Notes: generated from the letters alone by a model not told the origin. A DNA stretch of 16,430 nucleotides from an uncultured Propionibacteriaceae bacterium (GCA_937988865.1 CALKHV010000134.1:1-16430), one strand, 5' to 3'; positions 1 through 8,306 are shown, numbered from the stretch's first letter. Translations and numbers: made by a program.

Positions 1-696
1 ATGGGGTCGGTCGACCACGACGACACCTCGGGCACCCTTTACCGCGCCACCGCAGCCGCAGCGCGGCTGCGAGCCGAGATCCCCGCCCTCGCCACCGGCG
101 CCCAGATCGTGAGACAGGTGGACGCCGACGCGGGCATCCTGGCGCTGTCGCGCATCGACCGGGAGACCAACGACGAGGTGCTCGTCGTGGCCAACACGTC
201 GACCGACACCCGGACGGCCTCGTTCACGACGTGGTCCCCGGACGTCACGTACGACGTCGCGAGCGCCGGGGAACAACCACGCCAGGTGCGCAGCGACGCG
301 TCCGGGAATGTCACCCTGGACGTGCCACCCCTCAGCCTGCTCGTGCTGGCGCCATCGGGCCCCATGGCGATCCGGACGTCCGAGGCGCAGGTCGACCTCC
401 TCTCCCCCGGTGAGGGCGCACGCGCCAACGGCATGGTCGAACTGCTCGCCGCGATGCCGGCCGACAGGTTCAGCCAGGTGACGTTCTGGTGGCGTCCGAC
501 CGGTGGCGAGTGGGCGTCCCTCGGCACGGACGACACACCCACGGCGACCGACGACGGACGCGCGGGCTACCGCGTGGTCGTCGATGCGTCCGGGGTCGCG
601 GACGGCAGCCTCCTGGAAGTGCGCGTCGTCGCGCAGGACTCGGGCGGTCGCGTGAGCGTCGACGGGGCGAGCTTCACCGTGGGCCAGGCCGGCTGA
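1..696 (+). CDS. Alpha-amylase family (GH13) glycosidase, C-terminal part
   Basis: This is the 3' end of a gene that begins before the window; the frame is open at base 1 and the ATG there is probably internal. The first ~120 residues look like the end of a GH13 barrel followed by the all-beta domain C: the stretch DDTSGTLYRATAAAARLRA resembles the last barrel helix, followed by strands such as DEVLVVANTS and LSLLVLAPSG. Residues ~130-229 resemble an Ig-like beta-sandwich of the kind found after the amylase module in amylopullulanases (VTFWWRPTGGEWASLGTDD, then LEVRVVAQDSGGRVS). No catalytic residues are in view, so substrate is inferred from family likeness and from the pullulanase 16 bp downstream. 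The visible C-terminus has no LPXTG motif or membrane anchor. Whether it is secreted cannot be judged without the N-terminus. Confidence 0.75.
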   Translation: MGSVDHDDTSGTLYRATAAAARLRAEIPALATGAQIVRQVDADAGILALSRIDRETNDEVLVVANTSTDTRTASFTTWSPDVTYDVASAGEQPRQVRSDASGNVTLDVPPLSLLVLAPSGPMAIRTSEAQVDLLSPGEGARANGMVELLAAMPADRFSQVTFWWRPTGGEWASLGTDDTPTATDDGRAGYRVVVDASGVADGSLLEVRVVAQDSGGRVSVDGASFTVGQAG

Positions 697-712
697 TGAA
701 AGGCTCGGTCTG

Positions 713-3427
713 ATGAAGGTCAACGACCAGCGGGCACTCTGGGTCGACCGGTCGACCATCGCGTGGCCGACCCGGTCCCTGCCCCCGCACGTCGCCATCC
801 GAGATCTGGCGTGGCGTCTCACATGGTCACCCGAGGCCGACATCGACGTGGGCCTCACCCCTGCGTCGATGGGGTGGGTCGCCGGCCCCGGCCATGTCGG
901 CGGGCCGGCGTCCCGATCGGTGGAACTCCTCCCCGACCTCGGCGGCTTCGGCGCCGGCGCAACCCGCGCCCATCCACCGTTGGCCGGTTGTCTGGCCCTG
1001 CACGTGCCCGATGACGTCGCCGACCACGTCACCCATCTGCTGACCTGCGAACTCGTGGTCAGCCTGCACTCGAGGCTGGGCTTCGAGGGCGTGCTCGATG
1101 CCACGGGCGTGCAGCCGGCACTCGTCATCGACTCTGAGTACGGCGTCCTCGCACCGACAGCCCAGTACGGGGTGACCCTGTGGGACGAGGTGGCCTTCTT
1201 CCGACTCTGGGCACCCACGGCCCGCGATGTCCGGCTGCTGTTGCGGCCCGCCGGTCGCCGCGGAGCTCCCCACGAGGTTGCGATGGCACGCGACGAGCTC
1301 GGCTCCTGGGTCACCGAGGTGCACCGCGATGATGCCGTCGACGGCGAGTACCTCTACCGCGTCGAGGTGTTCGCACCCACGACTGGACGCTTCCAGGTCA
1401 ACCTCGTCACCGATCCGTGGTCGACCGGGTTGACCCCCAATTCCGAACGATCCGTGGTCGTCGACCTCGACGACAGGCGCTGGCAGCCGTGGGTGTGGCG
1501 GGAGTCGGCGTCCCCCCGCCTCGCCCACCCGGTCGACCAGTCCCTGTACGAACTGCACGTGCGCGACTTCTCCATCAGCGACGAGGCCGTCCCCGAGGCA
1601 CACCGGGGCACCTACCTCGCCTTCGGGGACGCAGGGCATGGACGCGCGCACCTGGCCGCGCTGGCGGACGCCGGCCTCACCACCGTGGAACTCCTGCCCA
1701 CGTTCGACTTCTCGACGGTCGACGAGGACGCGTCGACCTGGGTCACGCCCACAGGCCTCGGCGACCTGCCCCCCGACTCGCAGGTGCAGCAGGGGATCAT
1801 CATGGGCTCCACCCCCGCCAACCCCTTCAACTGGGGCTACGACCCGTACCACTGGATGACCCCGGAGGGTTCCTACTCCACCGAGGGCAACGCGTTCGGG
1901 GGTCGTCGCTCGGAGCAGTTCCGCACGATGGTCGGCAACCTGCACGCCCTGGGCCTGCGGGTCGTGCTCGACCAGGTGTTCAACCACACCACCGCCGCGG
2001 GGCAGCACCCCCATTCGGTGCTCGACCGGATCGTCCCCGGTTACTACCACCGTCTGGACGAGCGGGGGTCGGTGTTCACCTCGACCTGCTGCGCAAACGT
2101 CGCGACCGAGCGTCCGATGGCGGAACGCCTCATGGTGGACGCCTGCGTCCACTGGGTGCGGGCTTACCACGTCGACGGGTTCCGCTTCGACCTCATGGGG
2201 CACGCGAGCGTCGGCAACCTCACCGCGGTCAGGGCCGCCCTCGACGCGCTCACGGTCGCGCGGGACGGCGTCGACGGACGACAGGTCACCCTGCACGGCG
2301 AGGGCTGGGACTTCGGCGAGGTGAGCGGTGATGCGCTGTTCCGCCAGGCCAAGCAGGGAGCACTCGCGGGGACGGGCATCGGCACCTTCTCCGACCGCCT
2401 CCGCGACGCCGTGCGCGGGGGCGGCCCCATGGGCGACCCGCGCCTGCAGGGCTTCGGGTCAGGGGTGTTCACCTCACCGAACGGGCTCGCCGCCAATCGC
2501 AGCAGGCGCGTACTGGAGGCGTCCACCGACCTGCTCGCGCTCGGCCTCGCCGGGACGCTGGCGTCCTACCCCGTTCGCTGCTGCGACGGCAAGGTGCGGC
2601 GCGGCGACGAGTTGGCCTACAACCACCAGGTCGCAGGGTATGCGTCCGATCCGGTCGAAGCTGTGAACTACGTGGACGCCCACGACAACGAGACCCTCTG
2701 GGACGCCCTGGTCCTCAAGCTCGCACCCGGTACGTCGATGACCGAGCGTGTCCGGATGAACACGCTCTGCCTGGCCACGACCGCACTGGCGCAGTCACCC
2801 TTCCTGTGGCACGCGGGCACCGACCTCTTGCGGTCGAAGAGCCTGGACCGCAACTCGTACAACCACGGCGACTGGTTCAACCGGCTCGACTGGACGGGTG
2901 CCGACAACGGCTTCGGACGCGGCCTGCCCCCTGCGGGGGACAATCGCCATCACTGGAGGCACCAGAAGCCCTTGTTGGGGCGGGCCGAACTCAAGCCGAC
3001 GGTGGCCGACGTCGCCAGGGCTGCGGAGGGTGCACGTGACCTGCTGCGCCTGCGCGCGTCCACGCGACTGTTCCGGCTCGGGAGCGCCGAGCTCATCCAC
3101 GCCAAGGTCGGATTCCCCGTGCAGGGCACCCGGGACGCGGTGCCAGGCGTCCTCGTCATGGTCATTGACGACACGAGTGGCCCGACCGTGGACGCCCGAT
3201 TGGCGTCCGTGGTGGTGGTCTTCAACGCCTCGCCCGCCGCGGTCGAGCAGCACCTTCCGCAGTGGCGGGGCCGGACGTTGCAGGTGTCGCCCGTCCAGGC
3301 GTCCGGGAGCGACCCGGTCGTGCGGGAGGCTGCCTGGGACGCCGCGTCCTGCACGTTGCGGGTGCCCGCGCGGACGGTGGCTGTGTTCGTCGAACCCAGG
3401 GACGGGGCTGCGGGCGACGACACCTGA
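713..3427 (+). CDS. pulA: Type I pullulanase-type alpha-1,6-glucosidase (GH13)
   Basis: Debranching enzyme that hydrolyses alpha-1,6 linkages in pullulan, starch or glycogen; 904 residues. The N-terminal ~110 residues match the pullulanase N2-like domain (ALWVDRSTIAWP), followed by a CBM48-like module at ~150-255. The GH13 barrel starts near DQSLYELHVRDFS. The pullulanase signature FNWGYDP is at 372-378. Region I is VVLDQVFNH with D420, region II GFRFD with the nucleophile D493, region III GEGW with the acid/base E530, and region IV VDAHDN with D658, so all catalytic residues are present. The C-terminal ~160 residues fit the DUF3372-type domain. No signal peptide is visible from this start, which suggests a cytoplasmic enzyme or a start further upstream. 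A GAAAGG element lies ~10 bp before the ATG. The gene follows the amylase fragment closely and is probably co-transcribed. It ends 7 bp from the convergent M16 peptidase gene, with no clear terminator. Confidence 0.93.
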   Translation: MKVNDQRALWVDRSTIAWPTRSLPPHVAIRDLAWRLTWSPEADIDVGLTPASMGWVAGPGHVGGPASRSVELLPDLGGFGAGATRAHPPLAGCLALHVPDDVADHVTHLLTCELVVSLHSRLGFEGVLDATGVQPALVIDSEYGVLAPTAQYGVTLWDEVAFFRLWAPTARDVRLLLRPAGRRGAPHEVAMARDELGSWVTEVHRDDAVDGEYLYRVEVFAPTTGRFQVNLVTDPWSTGLTPNSERSVVVDLDDRRWQPWVWRESASPRLAHPVDQSLYELHVRDFSISDEAVPEAHRGTYLAFGDAGHGRAHLAALADAGLTTVELLPTFDFSTVDEDASTWVTPTGLGDLPPDSQVQQGIIMGSTPANPFNWGYDPYHWMTPEGSYSTEGNAFGGRRSEQFRTMVGNLHALGLRVVLDQVFNHTTAAGQHPHSVLDRIVPGYYHRLDERGSVFTSTCCANVATERPMAERLMVDACVHWVRAYHVDGFRFDLMGHASVGNLTAVRAALDALTVARDGVDGRQVTLHGEGWDFGEVSGDALFRQAKQGALAGTGIGTFSDRLRDAVRGGGPMGDPRLQGFGSGVFTSPNGLAANRSRRVLEASTDLLALGLAGTLASYPVRCCDGKVRRGDELAYNHQVAGYASDPVEAVNYVDAHDNETLWDALVLKLAPGTSMTERVRMNTLCLATTALAQSPFLWHAGTDLLRSKSLDRNSYNHGDWFNRLDWTGADNGFGRGLPPAGDNRHHWRHQKPLLGRAELKPTVADVARAAEGARDLLRLRASTRLFRLGSAELIHAKVGFPVQGTRDAVPGVLVMVIDDTSGPTVDARLASVVVVFNASPAAVEQHLPQWRGRTLQVSPVQASGSDPVVREAAWDAASCTLRVPARTVAVFVEPRDGAAGDDT

Positions 3428-3434
3428 CCGGACC

Positions 3435-4733
3435 TCACCAGGCCGAGAGCGCCCGGTCCAGGCTCCTGCGTCCGGGGTTCGCCCCGACGATTCCGACCAC
3501 CGGACGAGCCGCCAACAACTGGCGGGCGACAGCGTCCACGTCCGTGGCCCCAACCGTCTGCAGAGCCGCGATCGTGGACGCCACGGACGCAGGGTCTCCG
3601 AGCAGTTCCCGGGGCCCCCAGCGTCCGATCCTCGAGGCAGGTGACTCCAGCCCCAGCCTCAGCTGCCCGACCAGCGCCGCCGTGGCGTCGTCCACCTCAC
3701 CGGGGCGGACGCCCTGCTCGCGCAGGTCCAACAACTCGCGGCGCACGATGTCGAGGATCGGCAGCACGCGCTCGGGGGCGCTCTGCCAGCCGATCTCCAG
3801 GTGACCCGTATCGGAGTAGCCGTGGACGTCCGCATCGATCGAGTAGGCCAGACCACGGTTCTCGCGCACCTCGAGGAAGAGGCGTGAACTCATGCCACCA
3901 CCCAGGATGGACGCCAGCACCTGCACGACAGGCCACCGGAGGTCGGTGCGAGCGACACCCGGCACCACCAGCGACACGCTCGACTGCTCGAAATCGCGCG
4001 CTGACAAGGTCAGTCCCCCCGTCACGGGAAGAGCGGGGGGCACGCGGGTGGGGATGATCCCACGACCCAGCGACGCGTCCAGAGCTCGCAGCCCGTCGAC
4101 CACCTGGTCGTGGTCGATGAGCCCGCTGGCCGCGACCACGACCCGGTCGGCGCGGTAGTGCTGGGCCCAGTAGCCGCGCACGACCTCGGTCGACATCCGC
4201 GCGATCGAGGTCCGCGAGCCGATCACGGGCCTGGCCAGGGGATGTCCCCGATAGAGCATCCCGAGCGACCTCTCGGACGCCATCTCCATCGGGTCGTCGG
4301 CGTGCATGCCGATCTCGTCGAGGATGACTGCACGCTCGGAGGCGATGTCCTTCGGCGCCATCACGGACGCGAACGCGAGGTCGGTCAGCACCTCGAGGGC
4401 GAGACCGGCCTCTTCCGGCAGCACGCGGGCGTAGAAACACGTGTACTCGTGCGAGGTGAAGGCGTTGAGGTCGCCACCCGTCCGCTCGATGGACGCCGAG
4501 ATCTCCGCCGCCGACCGGGTCGGCGTCCCCTTGAAGAGCACGTGCTCGAGGAAGTGGGAAGCGCCGTGTTCGTGGGTCGACTCGTCACGCGAACCGACCC
4601 CGACGTAGATGCCGATGTTGACCGACGACGCCCCGGCCACCTCGTCGGTGACCACACGCACACCGCCCGGCAGCCGCGTGCGGAGCACCTGGTCAGGTGC
4701 CCCCACGGACTGCCGGGCGGTGGGTGTCGTCAT
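3435..4733 (-). CDS. M16 family zinc metallopeptidase (insulinase/processing-peptidase type)
   Basis: A 432-residue M16 peptidase. The inverted zinc motif HFLEH lies at residues 60-64 (bases 4542-4556) within GASHFLEHVLFKGT. The distal zinc ligand is most likely E140 in VILDEIGMH, ~75 residues later as expected for the family. The C-terminal half carries the family pattern GGGMSSRLFLEVRENRGLAYS. The length suits a single-chain bacterial M16B enzyme, whose natural substrates are poorly known; no signal peptide is visible. It lies 34 bp downstream of pnp on the same strand, the usual actinobacterial position after rpsO-pnp, and is probably co-transcribed with pnp. The ATG at 4733 has no good Shine-Dalgarno sequence, so the exact start is less certain than the identity. 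In many relatives dapB follows, but here the next gene is the convergent pullulanase. Confidence 0.92.
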   Translation of the reverse strand: MTTPTARQSVGAPDQVLRTRLPGGVRVVTDEVAGASSVNIGIYVGVGSRDESTHEHGASHFLEHVLFKGTPTRSAAEISASIERTGGDLNAFTSHEYTCFYARVLPEEAGLALEVLTDLAFASVMAPKDIASERAVILDEIGMHADDPMEMASERSLGMLYRGHPLARPVIGSRTSIARMSTEVVRGYWAQHYRADRVVVAASGLIDHDQVVDGLRALDASLGRGIIPTRVPPALPVTGGLTLSARDFEQSSVSLVVPGVARTDLRWPVVQVLASILGGGMSSRLFLEVRENRGLAYSIDADVHGYSDTGHLEIGWQSAPERVLPILDIVRRELLDLREQGVRPGEVDDATAALVGQLRLGLESPASRIGRWGPRELLGDPASVASTIAALQTVGATDVDAVARQLLAARPVVGIVGANPGRRSLDRALSAW

Positions 4734-4767
4734 CGTGAGGATCAGGGCGCGAAGCCCCGAGCGCGGA

Positions 4768-6957
4768 TCAGGCCCCGGAGGCCTCGACCACGGGGATCAG
4801 CGAGAGCTTGCCGCGCTCGTCGATCTCGTTGATCTCGACCTGGACCTTCTGGCCGACCGACAGCACGTCCTCGACGTTCTCGACGCGCTGGTTGTTGTTC
4901 AGCGGCTTGAGCTTCGAGATGTGGAGCAGCCCGTCCTTGCCGGGGAGCAGCGAGACGAACGCACCGAACGCGGTCAGCTTCACGACGGTGCCCAGGTAGC
5001 GCTCGCCCTTCTCGGGCATCGTCGGGTTCGCGATGCCGTTGATGATGGTGCGTGCGGCCTCGGCGGCCTCGCCCGACTCGGCACCGATGTAGATGGTGCC
5101 ATCGTCCTCGATCGTGATCTGGGCGCCGGTGTCGTCCTGGATCTGGTTGATCATCTTGCCCTTCGGGCCGATGATCTCGCCGATCTTGTCGATCGGGATC
5201 TTCACCGTGATGATGCGCGGTGCGTACTGGCTCATCTCGTCGGGGACGTCGATGGCCTCGCCCATGACCTCGAGGAGCGTGTGACGCGCCTCGCGGGCCT
5301 GGAGCATGGCCTTGGCCAGTTCGTCAGCCGGGATGCCGAGCAGCTTCGTGTCGAGCTGCAGGGCCGTGACGAAGTCGCGCGTGCCGGCAACCTTGAAGTC
5401 CATGTCGCCCAGGGCGTCTTCTGCGCCGAGGATGTCGGTGAGCGCCACGTAGTGCGTGACACCGTCGATCTCCTCGCTCATGAGACCCATGGCGATGCCT
5501 GCGACCGGAGCCTTCAGCGGGACACCCGAGTTGAGCAGGGCCAGCGTCGAGGCGCAGACCGAGCCCATGGACGTCGAGCCGTTCGAGCCGAGGGCCTCGG
5601 ACACCTGACGGATGGCGTAGGGGAACTCCTCGCGGGTCGGCAGCACCGGCACGAGGGCGCGCTCAGCGAGGGCACCGTGGCCGATCTCGCGACGCTTCGG
5701 GGAACCCACGCGGCCGGTCTCACCGGTCGAGTAGGGCGGGAAGTTGTAGTTGTGCATGTAGCGCTTGGTCGTCTGGGGATCGAGCGTGTCGAGCTTCTGC
5801 TCCATGCCCAGCATGTTGAGGGTGGTGACGCCCAGGATCTGGGTCTCACCGCGCATGAAGAGGGCGGAACCATGGACGCGCGGGATCACGCCGACCTCGG
5901 CCGACAGGGTGCGGATGTCGCGGACGCCGCGTCCATCGATGCGCACCTTCTCGGTGAGCGTGCGGTGGCGGACGATCTTCTTGGTCAGGGCCTTGAACGC
6001 ACCGCTGATCTCACCTCTGCGTCCCTCGAACTCGGACGCGAGCTCGTCGGTGAGGCGCTGACGCAGCGCGTGGGTTGCGTCGTCGCGTTCCTGCTTGCCG
6101 GCGATCTGCATCGCCGCTGCGAGCTCGTCCTTGACGGACTCGACACGCGCGTAGACGTCGGCGCCGTACTCGGCGAAGACCGGGAAGTCATAGGTCTCCT
6201 TCGGCATCTGCGCGGCGAGTTCGGCCTGCGCGTCGCAGAGGGCCTTGATGAAGGGCTTGGACGCCTCGAGGCCGATTCCGACGACCTCTTCGGTCGGGGC
6301 GGTGCTGCCCGACTGGACGAGATTCCAGGTGGCTTCGGTCGACTCCGCCTCGACCATCATGATCGCGACGTCGCCGTCGGGCAGCACACGGCCGGCCACG
6401 ACCATGTCGAAGGTGGCGTCCTCGAGCTGCTTGACCGTCGGGAAGGCGACCCACTGGTCACCGATCAGCGCGACGCGGACGCCGCCGATCGGGCCGGAGA
6501 AGGGCAGGCCGGCGATCTGCGTCGACATGGACGCAGCGTTGATCGCGACCACGTCGTAGAGCACGTTGGGGTTCAGCGCCATGACCGTGACGACGACCTG
6601 CACCTCGTTGCGCAGGCCCTTGACGAAGGACGGACGCAGGGGGCGGTCGATCAGGCGGCAGGCCAGGATGGCGCCCTCGGACGGGCGTCCTTCGCGGCGG
6701 AAGAACGAGCCGGGGATACGGCCGGCCGCGTACATGCGCTCCTCGACGTCCACCGTGAGGGGGAAGAAGTCGATGGAATCGCGGGGGGTCTTCTGGGCCG
6801 TCGTGGCCGAGAGCAGCATCGTGTCGCCGTCGAGGTAGACGGCGGCGGAGCCGTCGGCCTGCTGGGCCAGCAGGCCGGCCTCGAAGCGGACGACGTGCTT
6901 GCCGAACGAACCGTTGTCGATGACGGCTTCGGCGAACTTCAGGTTGGGTCCCTCCAT
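4768..6957 (-). CDS. pnp: Polyribonucleotide nucleotidyltransferase (PNPase)
   Basis: 3'-to-5' phosphorolytic exoribonuclease and polynucleotide polymerase, acting in RNA decay and 3' tail synthesis; 729 residues from the chosen start. Domain order is canonical: first RNase PH domain (NGSFGKHVVRFEAG, VDVEERMYAAGRIPGSFFRR), a helical linker, a second RNase PH domain with the catalytic metal-binding segment AEDALGDMDFKVAGT near residue 515, a KH domain with GPKG near 597, and a C-terminal S1 domain (YLGTVVKLTAFGAFVSLLPG). I chose the ATG at 6957 because GAAAGG sits ~7 bp upstream and the protein then begins MEGPNLKFAEA, like relatives. An in-frame GTG at 6990 would add 11 residues but has a poorer ribosome site. 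It lies downstream of rpsO across a 305-bp gap with no convincing promoter, so transcription from the rpsO promoter is likely. Confidence 0.97.
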   Translation of the reverse strand: MEGPNLKFAEAVIDNGSFGKHVVRFEAGLLAQQADGSAAVYLDGDTMLLSATTAQKTPRDSIDFFPLTVDVEERMYAAGRIPGSFFRREGRPSEGAILACRLIDRPLRPSFVKGLRNEVQVVVTVMALNPNVLYDVVAINAASMSTQIAGLPFSGPIGGVRVALIGDQWVAFPTVKQLEDATFDMVVAGRVLPDGDVAIMMVEAESTEATWNLVQSGSTAPTEEVVGIGLEASKPFIKALCDAQAELAAQMPKETYDFPVFAEYGADVYARVESVKDELAAAMQIAGKQERDDATHALRQRLTDELASEFEGRRGEISGAFKALTKKIVRHRTLTEKVRIDGRGVRDIRTLSAEVGVIPRVHGSALFMRGETQILGVTTLNMLGMEQKLDTLDPQTTKRYMHNYNFPPYSTGETGRVGSPKRREIGHGALAERALVPVLPTREEFPYAIRQVSEALGSNGSTSMGSVCASTLALLNSGVPLKAPVAGIAMGLMSEEIDGVTHYVALTDILGAEDALGDMDFKVAGTRDFVTALQLDTKLLGIPADELAKAMLQAREARHTLLEVMGEAIDVPDEMSQYAPRIITVKIPIDKIGEIIGPKGKMINQIQDDTGAQITIEDDGTIYIGAESGEAAEAARTIINGIANPTMPEKGERYLGTVVKLTAFGAFVSLLPGKDGLLHISKLKPLNNNQRVENVEDVLSVGQKVQVEINEIDERGKLSLIPVVEASGA

Positions 6958-7108
6958 GGGTACACCTTTCGTGGTTTGACCCACCCCCACTCCTGACCTG
7001 CCTGATGGCGGTCCCTCCGGGCCGATCTTCGATCGAGGCCCGCGCAGATCCTGCGAGGGCCACTACCGGAGACCAGACCCGAGATGGTCGTGGGCGATGG
7101 ATGACTGT

Positions 7109-7150
7109 GTGAATCTCTTGAGTTGTGGGGTGAATCTGTTGAGTTGTGGG
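7109..7150. repeat. Two-copy 21-bp direct tandem repeat
   Basis: Two adjacent 21-bp units, 7109-7129 and 7130-7150, differ at one base only (C at 7116 against G at 7137). Each begins GTGAATCT and ends TTGAGTTGTGGG. The repeat is about half A+T, much richer than its surroundings, and lies in the pnp leader ~155-190 bp before the pnp start. Confidence 0.9.
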
Positions 7151-7213
7151 CCGGATCACCCGAGGTGGGCCTCGGCGTCCGGCACTCGGGGCGAGCCCCC
7201 GGGAATGTGCTGA

Positions 7214-7244
7214 AGGGGAGCGACCACGACGTGGTCACTCCCCT
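7214..7244 (-). terminator. Strong rpsO-pnp intergenic hairpin (attenuator or RNase III-type processing site)
   Basis: On the - strand RNA the arms GGGGAGUGACCAC and GUGGUCGCUCCCC (with an extra A-U at the base) pair around a 3-base GUC loop. One pair is U-G on this strand; on the + strand the same position is a C/A mismatch, so the structure is best formed by the rpsO-pnp transcript. It starts ~18 bp after the rpsO stop. Only a short UUC follows, not a U-tract, so it could be a weak terminator/attenuator or, as in E. coli and Streptomyces rpsO-pnp transcripts, an RNase III cleavage site. Confidence 0.7.
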
Positions 7245-7262
7245 GACCTCAGACTGCCAAGA

Positions 7263-7526
7263 TCACCGGCGAAGGCCGAGACGCTCGATCAGCTTGCGGT
7301 AATGCCCAATGTCCTCACGGGCAACGTAGTTGAGCAGGCGACGACGCTGGCCGACCATCAGCATGAGTCCGCGGCGGCTGTGGTGGTCACCCTTGTGTTC
7401 CTTGAGGTGTTCCGTCAGGTGCGCGATGCGCTTCGTGAGGATCGCGATCTGCACATCGGGAGAGCCGGTGTCGCCTGGCGAGGTTGCGTATTCTTCAATG
7501 AGCTTCTTCTTGGCAGCAGCGTCCAT
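7263..7526 (-). CDS. rpsO: 30S ribosomal protein S15
   Basis: 87-residue S15, close to the usual 88-89. It is a primary 16S rRNA-binding protein of the 30S platform. Family hallmarks are visible: SPDVQIAILTKRIAHLTEHL in the N-terminal half, then HHSRRGLMLMVGQRRRLLNY, the loop and helices that contact the 16S rRNA three-way junction. The AAGGAGAG ribosome site lies ~7 bp before the ATG at 7526. It is followed by pnp and an M16 peptidase on the same strand and separated from ribF by the oppositely oriented GNAT gene. S15 often represses its own mRNA by binding the leader. The ~90-base leader here could do so, but I cannot fold it reliably by eye. Confidence 0.98.
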   Translation of the reverse strand: MDAAAKKKLIEEYATSPGDTGSPDVQIAILTKRIAHLTEHLKEHKGDHHSRRGLMLMVGQRRRLLNYVAREDIGHYRKLIERLGLRR

Positions 7527-7622
7527 GACGTGCTCTCCTTCCGGTTTCCCGTTGCGCGGCGCCCCCGTGCCTGTGCAGTGGGAGCTCTTGTAGGACCGCG
7601 GCCGATCGACGGCAACCTGCCC

Positions 7623-7651
7623 AGACTATCAGTGGCCCGGTTCCCCTCGAA
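7623..7651 (-). promoter_or_regulatory. Candidate rpsO promoter
   Basis: On the - strand an extended -10 element TGATAGTCT (core TAGTCT, bases 7628-7623) is preceded at a 17-bp spacing by TTCGAG (7651-7646), a weak -35 match. The -10 fits the actinobacterial TANNNT pattern. The implied start point lies ~90 bases before the rpsO ATG. A promoter is expected here because the divergent GNAT gene cuts rpsO off from ribF. Confidence 0.45.
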
Positions 7652-7808
7652 ATCCGCGGTCCCGGCCCCCGCGGACGAGCGTCGGGACGCGTGCGCCGGT
7701 GGTCCCCGAACGCACCGTGGGGACGCTCACAACCGTCTCGGCATCTGCGGCGTTTCCCCGTCGTTCACACCAACGTGGTTAAGTGGCGGTGAAAGCTGAG
7801 GAGGAAGC

Positions 7809-8306
7809 ATGACCCAACAGCAGAACCCCATCGTGACCGTTCGCCGTGCCGTCGCCGCCGACGTCGAGTCGCTGCAGGCCAACTCGCCACGGCCCGAACT
7901 CGGGCTGCCGGCGACGCGTTTCGCCGAACAGGAACAGGGCACAGGCGTCTTCGCCGTGGCCGAACTCGACGCCACGATCGTCGGGAGCGGCTTCCTGGAT
8001 TTCGCCGATGAAGAGCTCACCCCCGAGGTCAAGAACCTCTGGGTCAACCGGGACGTCCGCCGGGTCGGCGTCGGTCACGCCATCTGGTCGTGGCTCGAGG
8101 ACCAGGCGAAGGCAGCCGGCTACCGCGAGGTCTTCCTGGCCGTCGATCCGAACAACGAAGCGGCCATCCCGCTGTTCATCAGCCTCGGATACTCCCCCAC
8201 CGGCAATCACCTGCTCGTGAACGATCCCGACAAGTCGCAGGTCACCGACCCGTCGCGGGCGAGCAACCACTACGCCATCTACCAGAAGAGCCTCACGACC
8301 CGCTGA
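7809..8306 (+). CDS. GNAT family N-acetyltransferase
   Basis: 165-residue single-domain GNAT protein. The acetyl-CoA-binding motif A is visible as NLWVNRDVRRVGVGHAIWSW, with the pyrophosphate loop R-R-V-G-V-G at residues 84-89 after strand beta4. Motif B follows at EVFLAVDPNNEAAIPLFISLGY, where N and the aromatic-Gly-Tyr end are typical. Acetyl transfer to an amine is inferred from the fold; the substrate cannot be read from the sequence. A strong AGGAGGAA ribosome site lies just before the ATG at 7809. It stands alone on its strand between ribF (convergent, 23 bp away) and rpsO (divergent, 282 bp away). RimI-type ribosomal-protein acetylation is conceivable given the neighbours, but nothing in the sequence shows it. 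Confidence 0.88.
   Translation: MTQQQNPIVTVRRAVAADVESLQANSPRPELGLPATRFAEQEQGTGVFAVAELDATIVGSGFLDFADEELTPEVKNLWVNRDVRRVGVGHAIWSWLEDQAKAAGYREVFLAVDPNNEAAIPLFISLGYSPTGNHLLVNDPDKSQVTDPSRASNHYAIYQKSLTTR

Larger units (their letters stand above)
6958..7262 (-). other. rpsO-pnp intergenic region / pnp leader
   Basis: This 305-bp stretch has no convincing gene. Read in the transcribed (-) direction it holds, in order: a strong hairpin just after the rpsO stop (7244-7214), a weak GGGGC/GCCCC hairpin near 7188-7199, a 21-bp tandem repeat (7150-7109), a bulged hairpin with GATC-GAA-GATC at its tip (~7043-7019), and the pnp ribosome site. I found no clear -10 hexamer of the TANNNT type facing pnp. The region probably acts at the RNA level, through processing or translation control of pnp. 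Control of pnp through its long leader is known in enterobacteria and has been studied in Streptomyces; here it is inference. Confidence 0.6.

Noticed and set aside
827..2296. A ~489-codon open frame on the - strand opposite the pullulanase gene
   Set aside because: The plus-strand enzyme has every GH13 catalytic motif; the antisense frame has low-complexity Val/Gly/Asp/Arg composition and no ribosome site I trust.
3426..3458. GACCGG/CCGGTC inverted repeat at the pullulanase / M16 convergent end
   Set aside because: The loop of 21 bases is too long and the right arm lies within the M16 coding region, so it is not a credible terminator.
4609..6996. A ~795-codon open frame on the + strand opposite pnp and the start of the M16 gene
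   Set aside because: The minus strand encodes a full canonical PNPase with all domains. The opposite frame is a by-product of GC-rich codon structure and its translation resembles no protein I know.
6958..7238. Open minus-strand frames in the rpsO-pnp gap that could be a small gene
   Set aside because: They overlap pnp in other frames or read through the tandem repeat, lack good ribosome sites and resemble no known protein.
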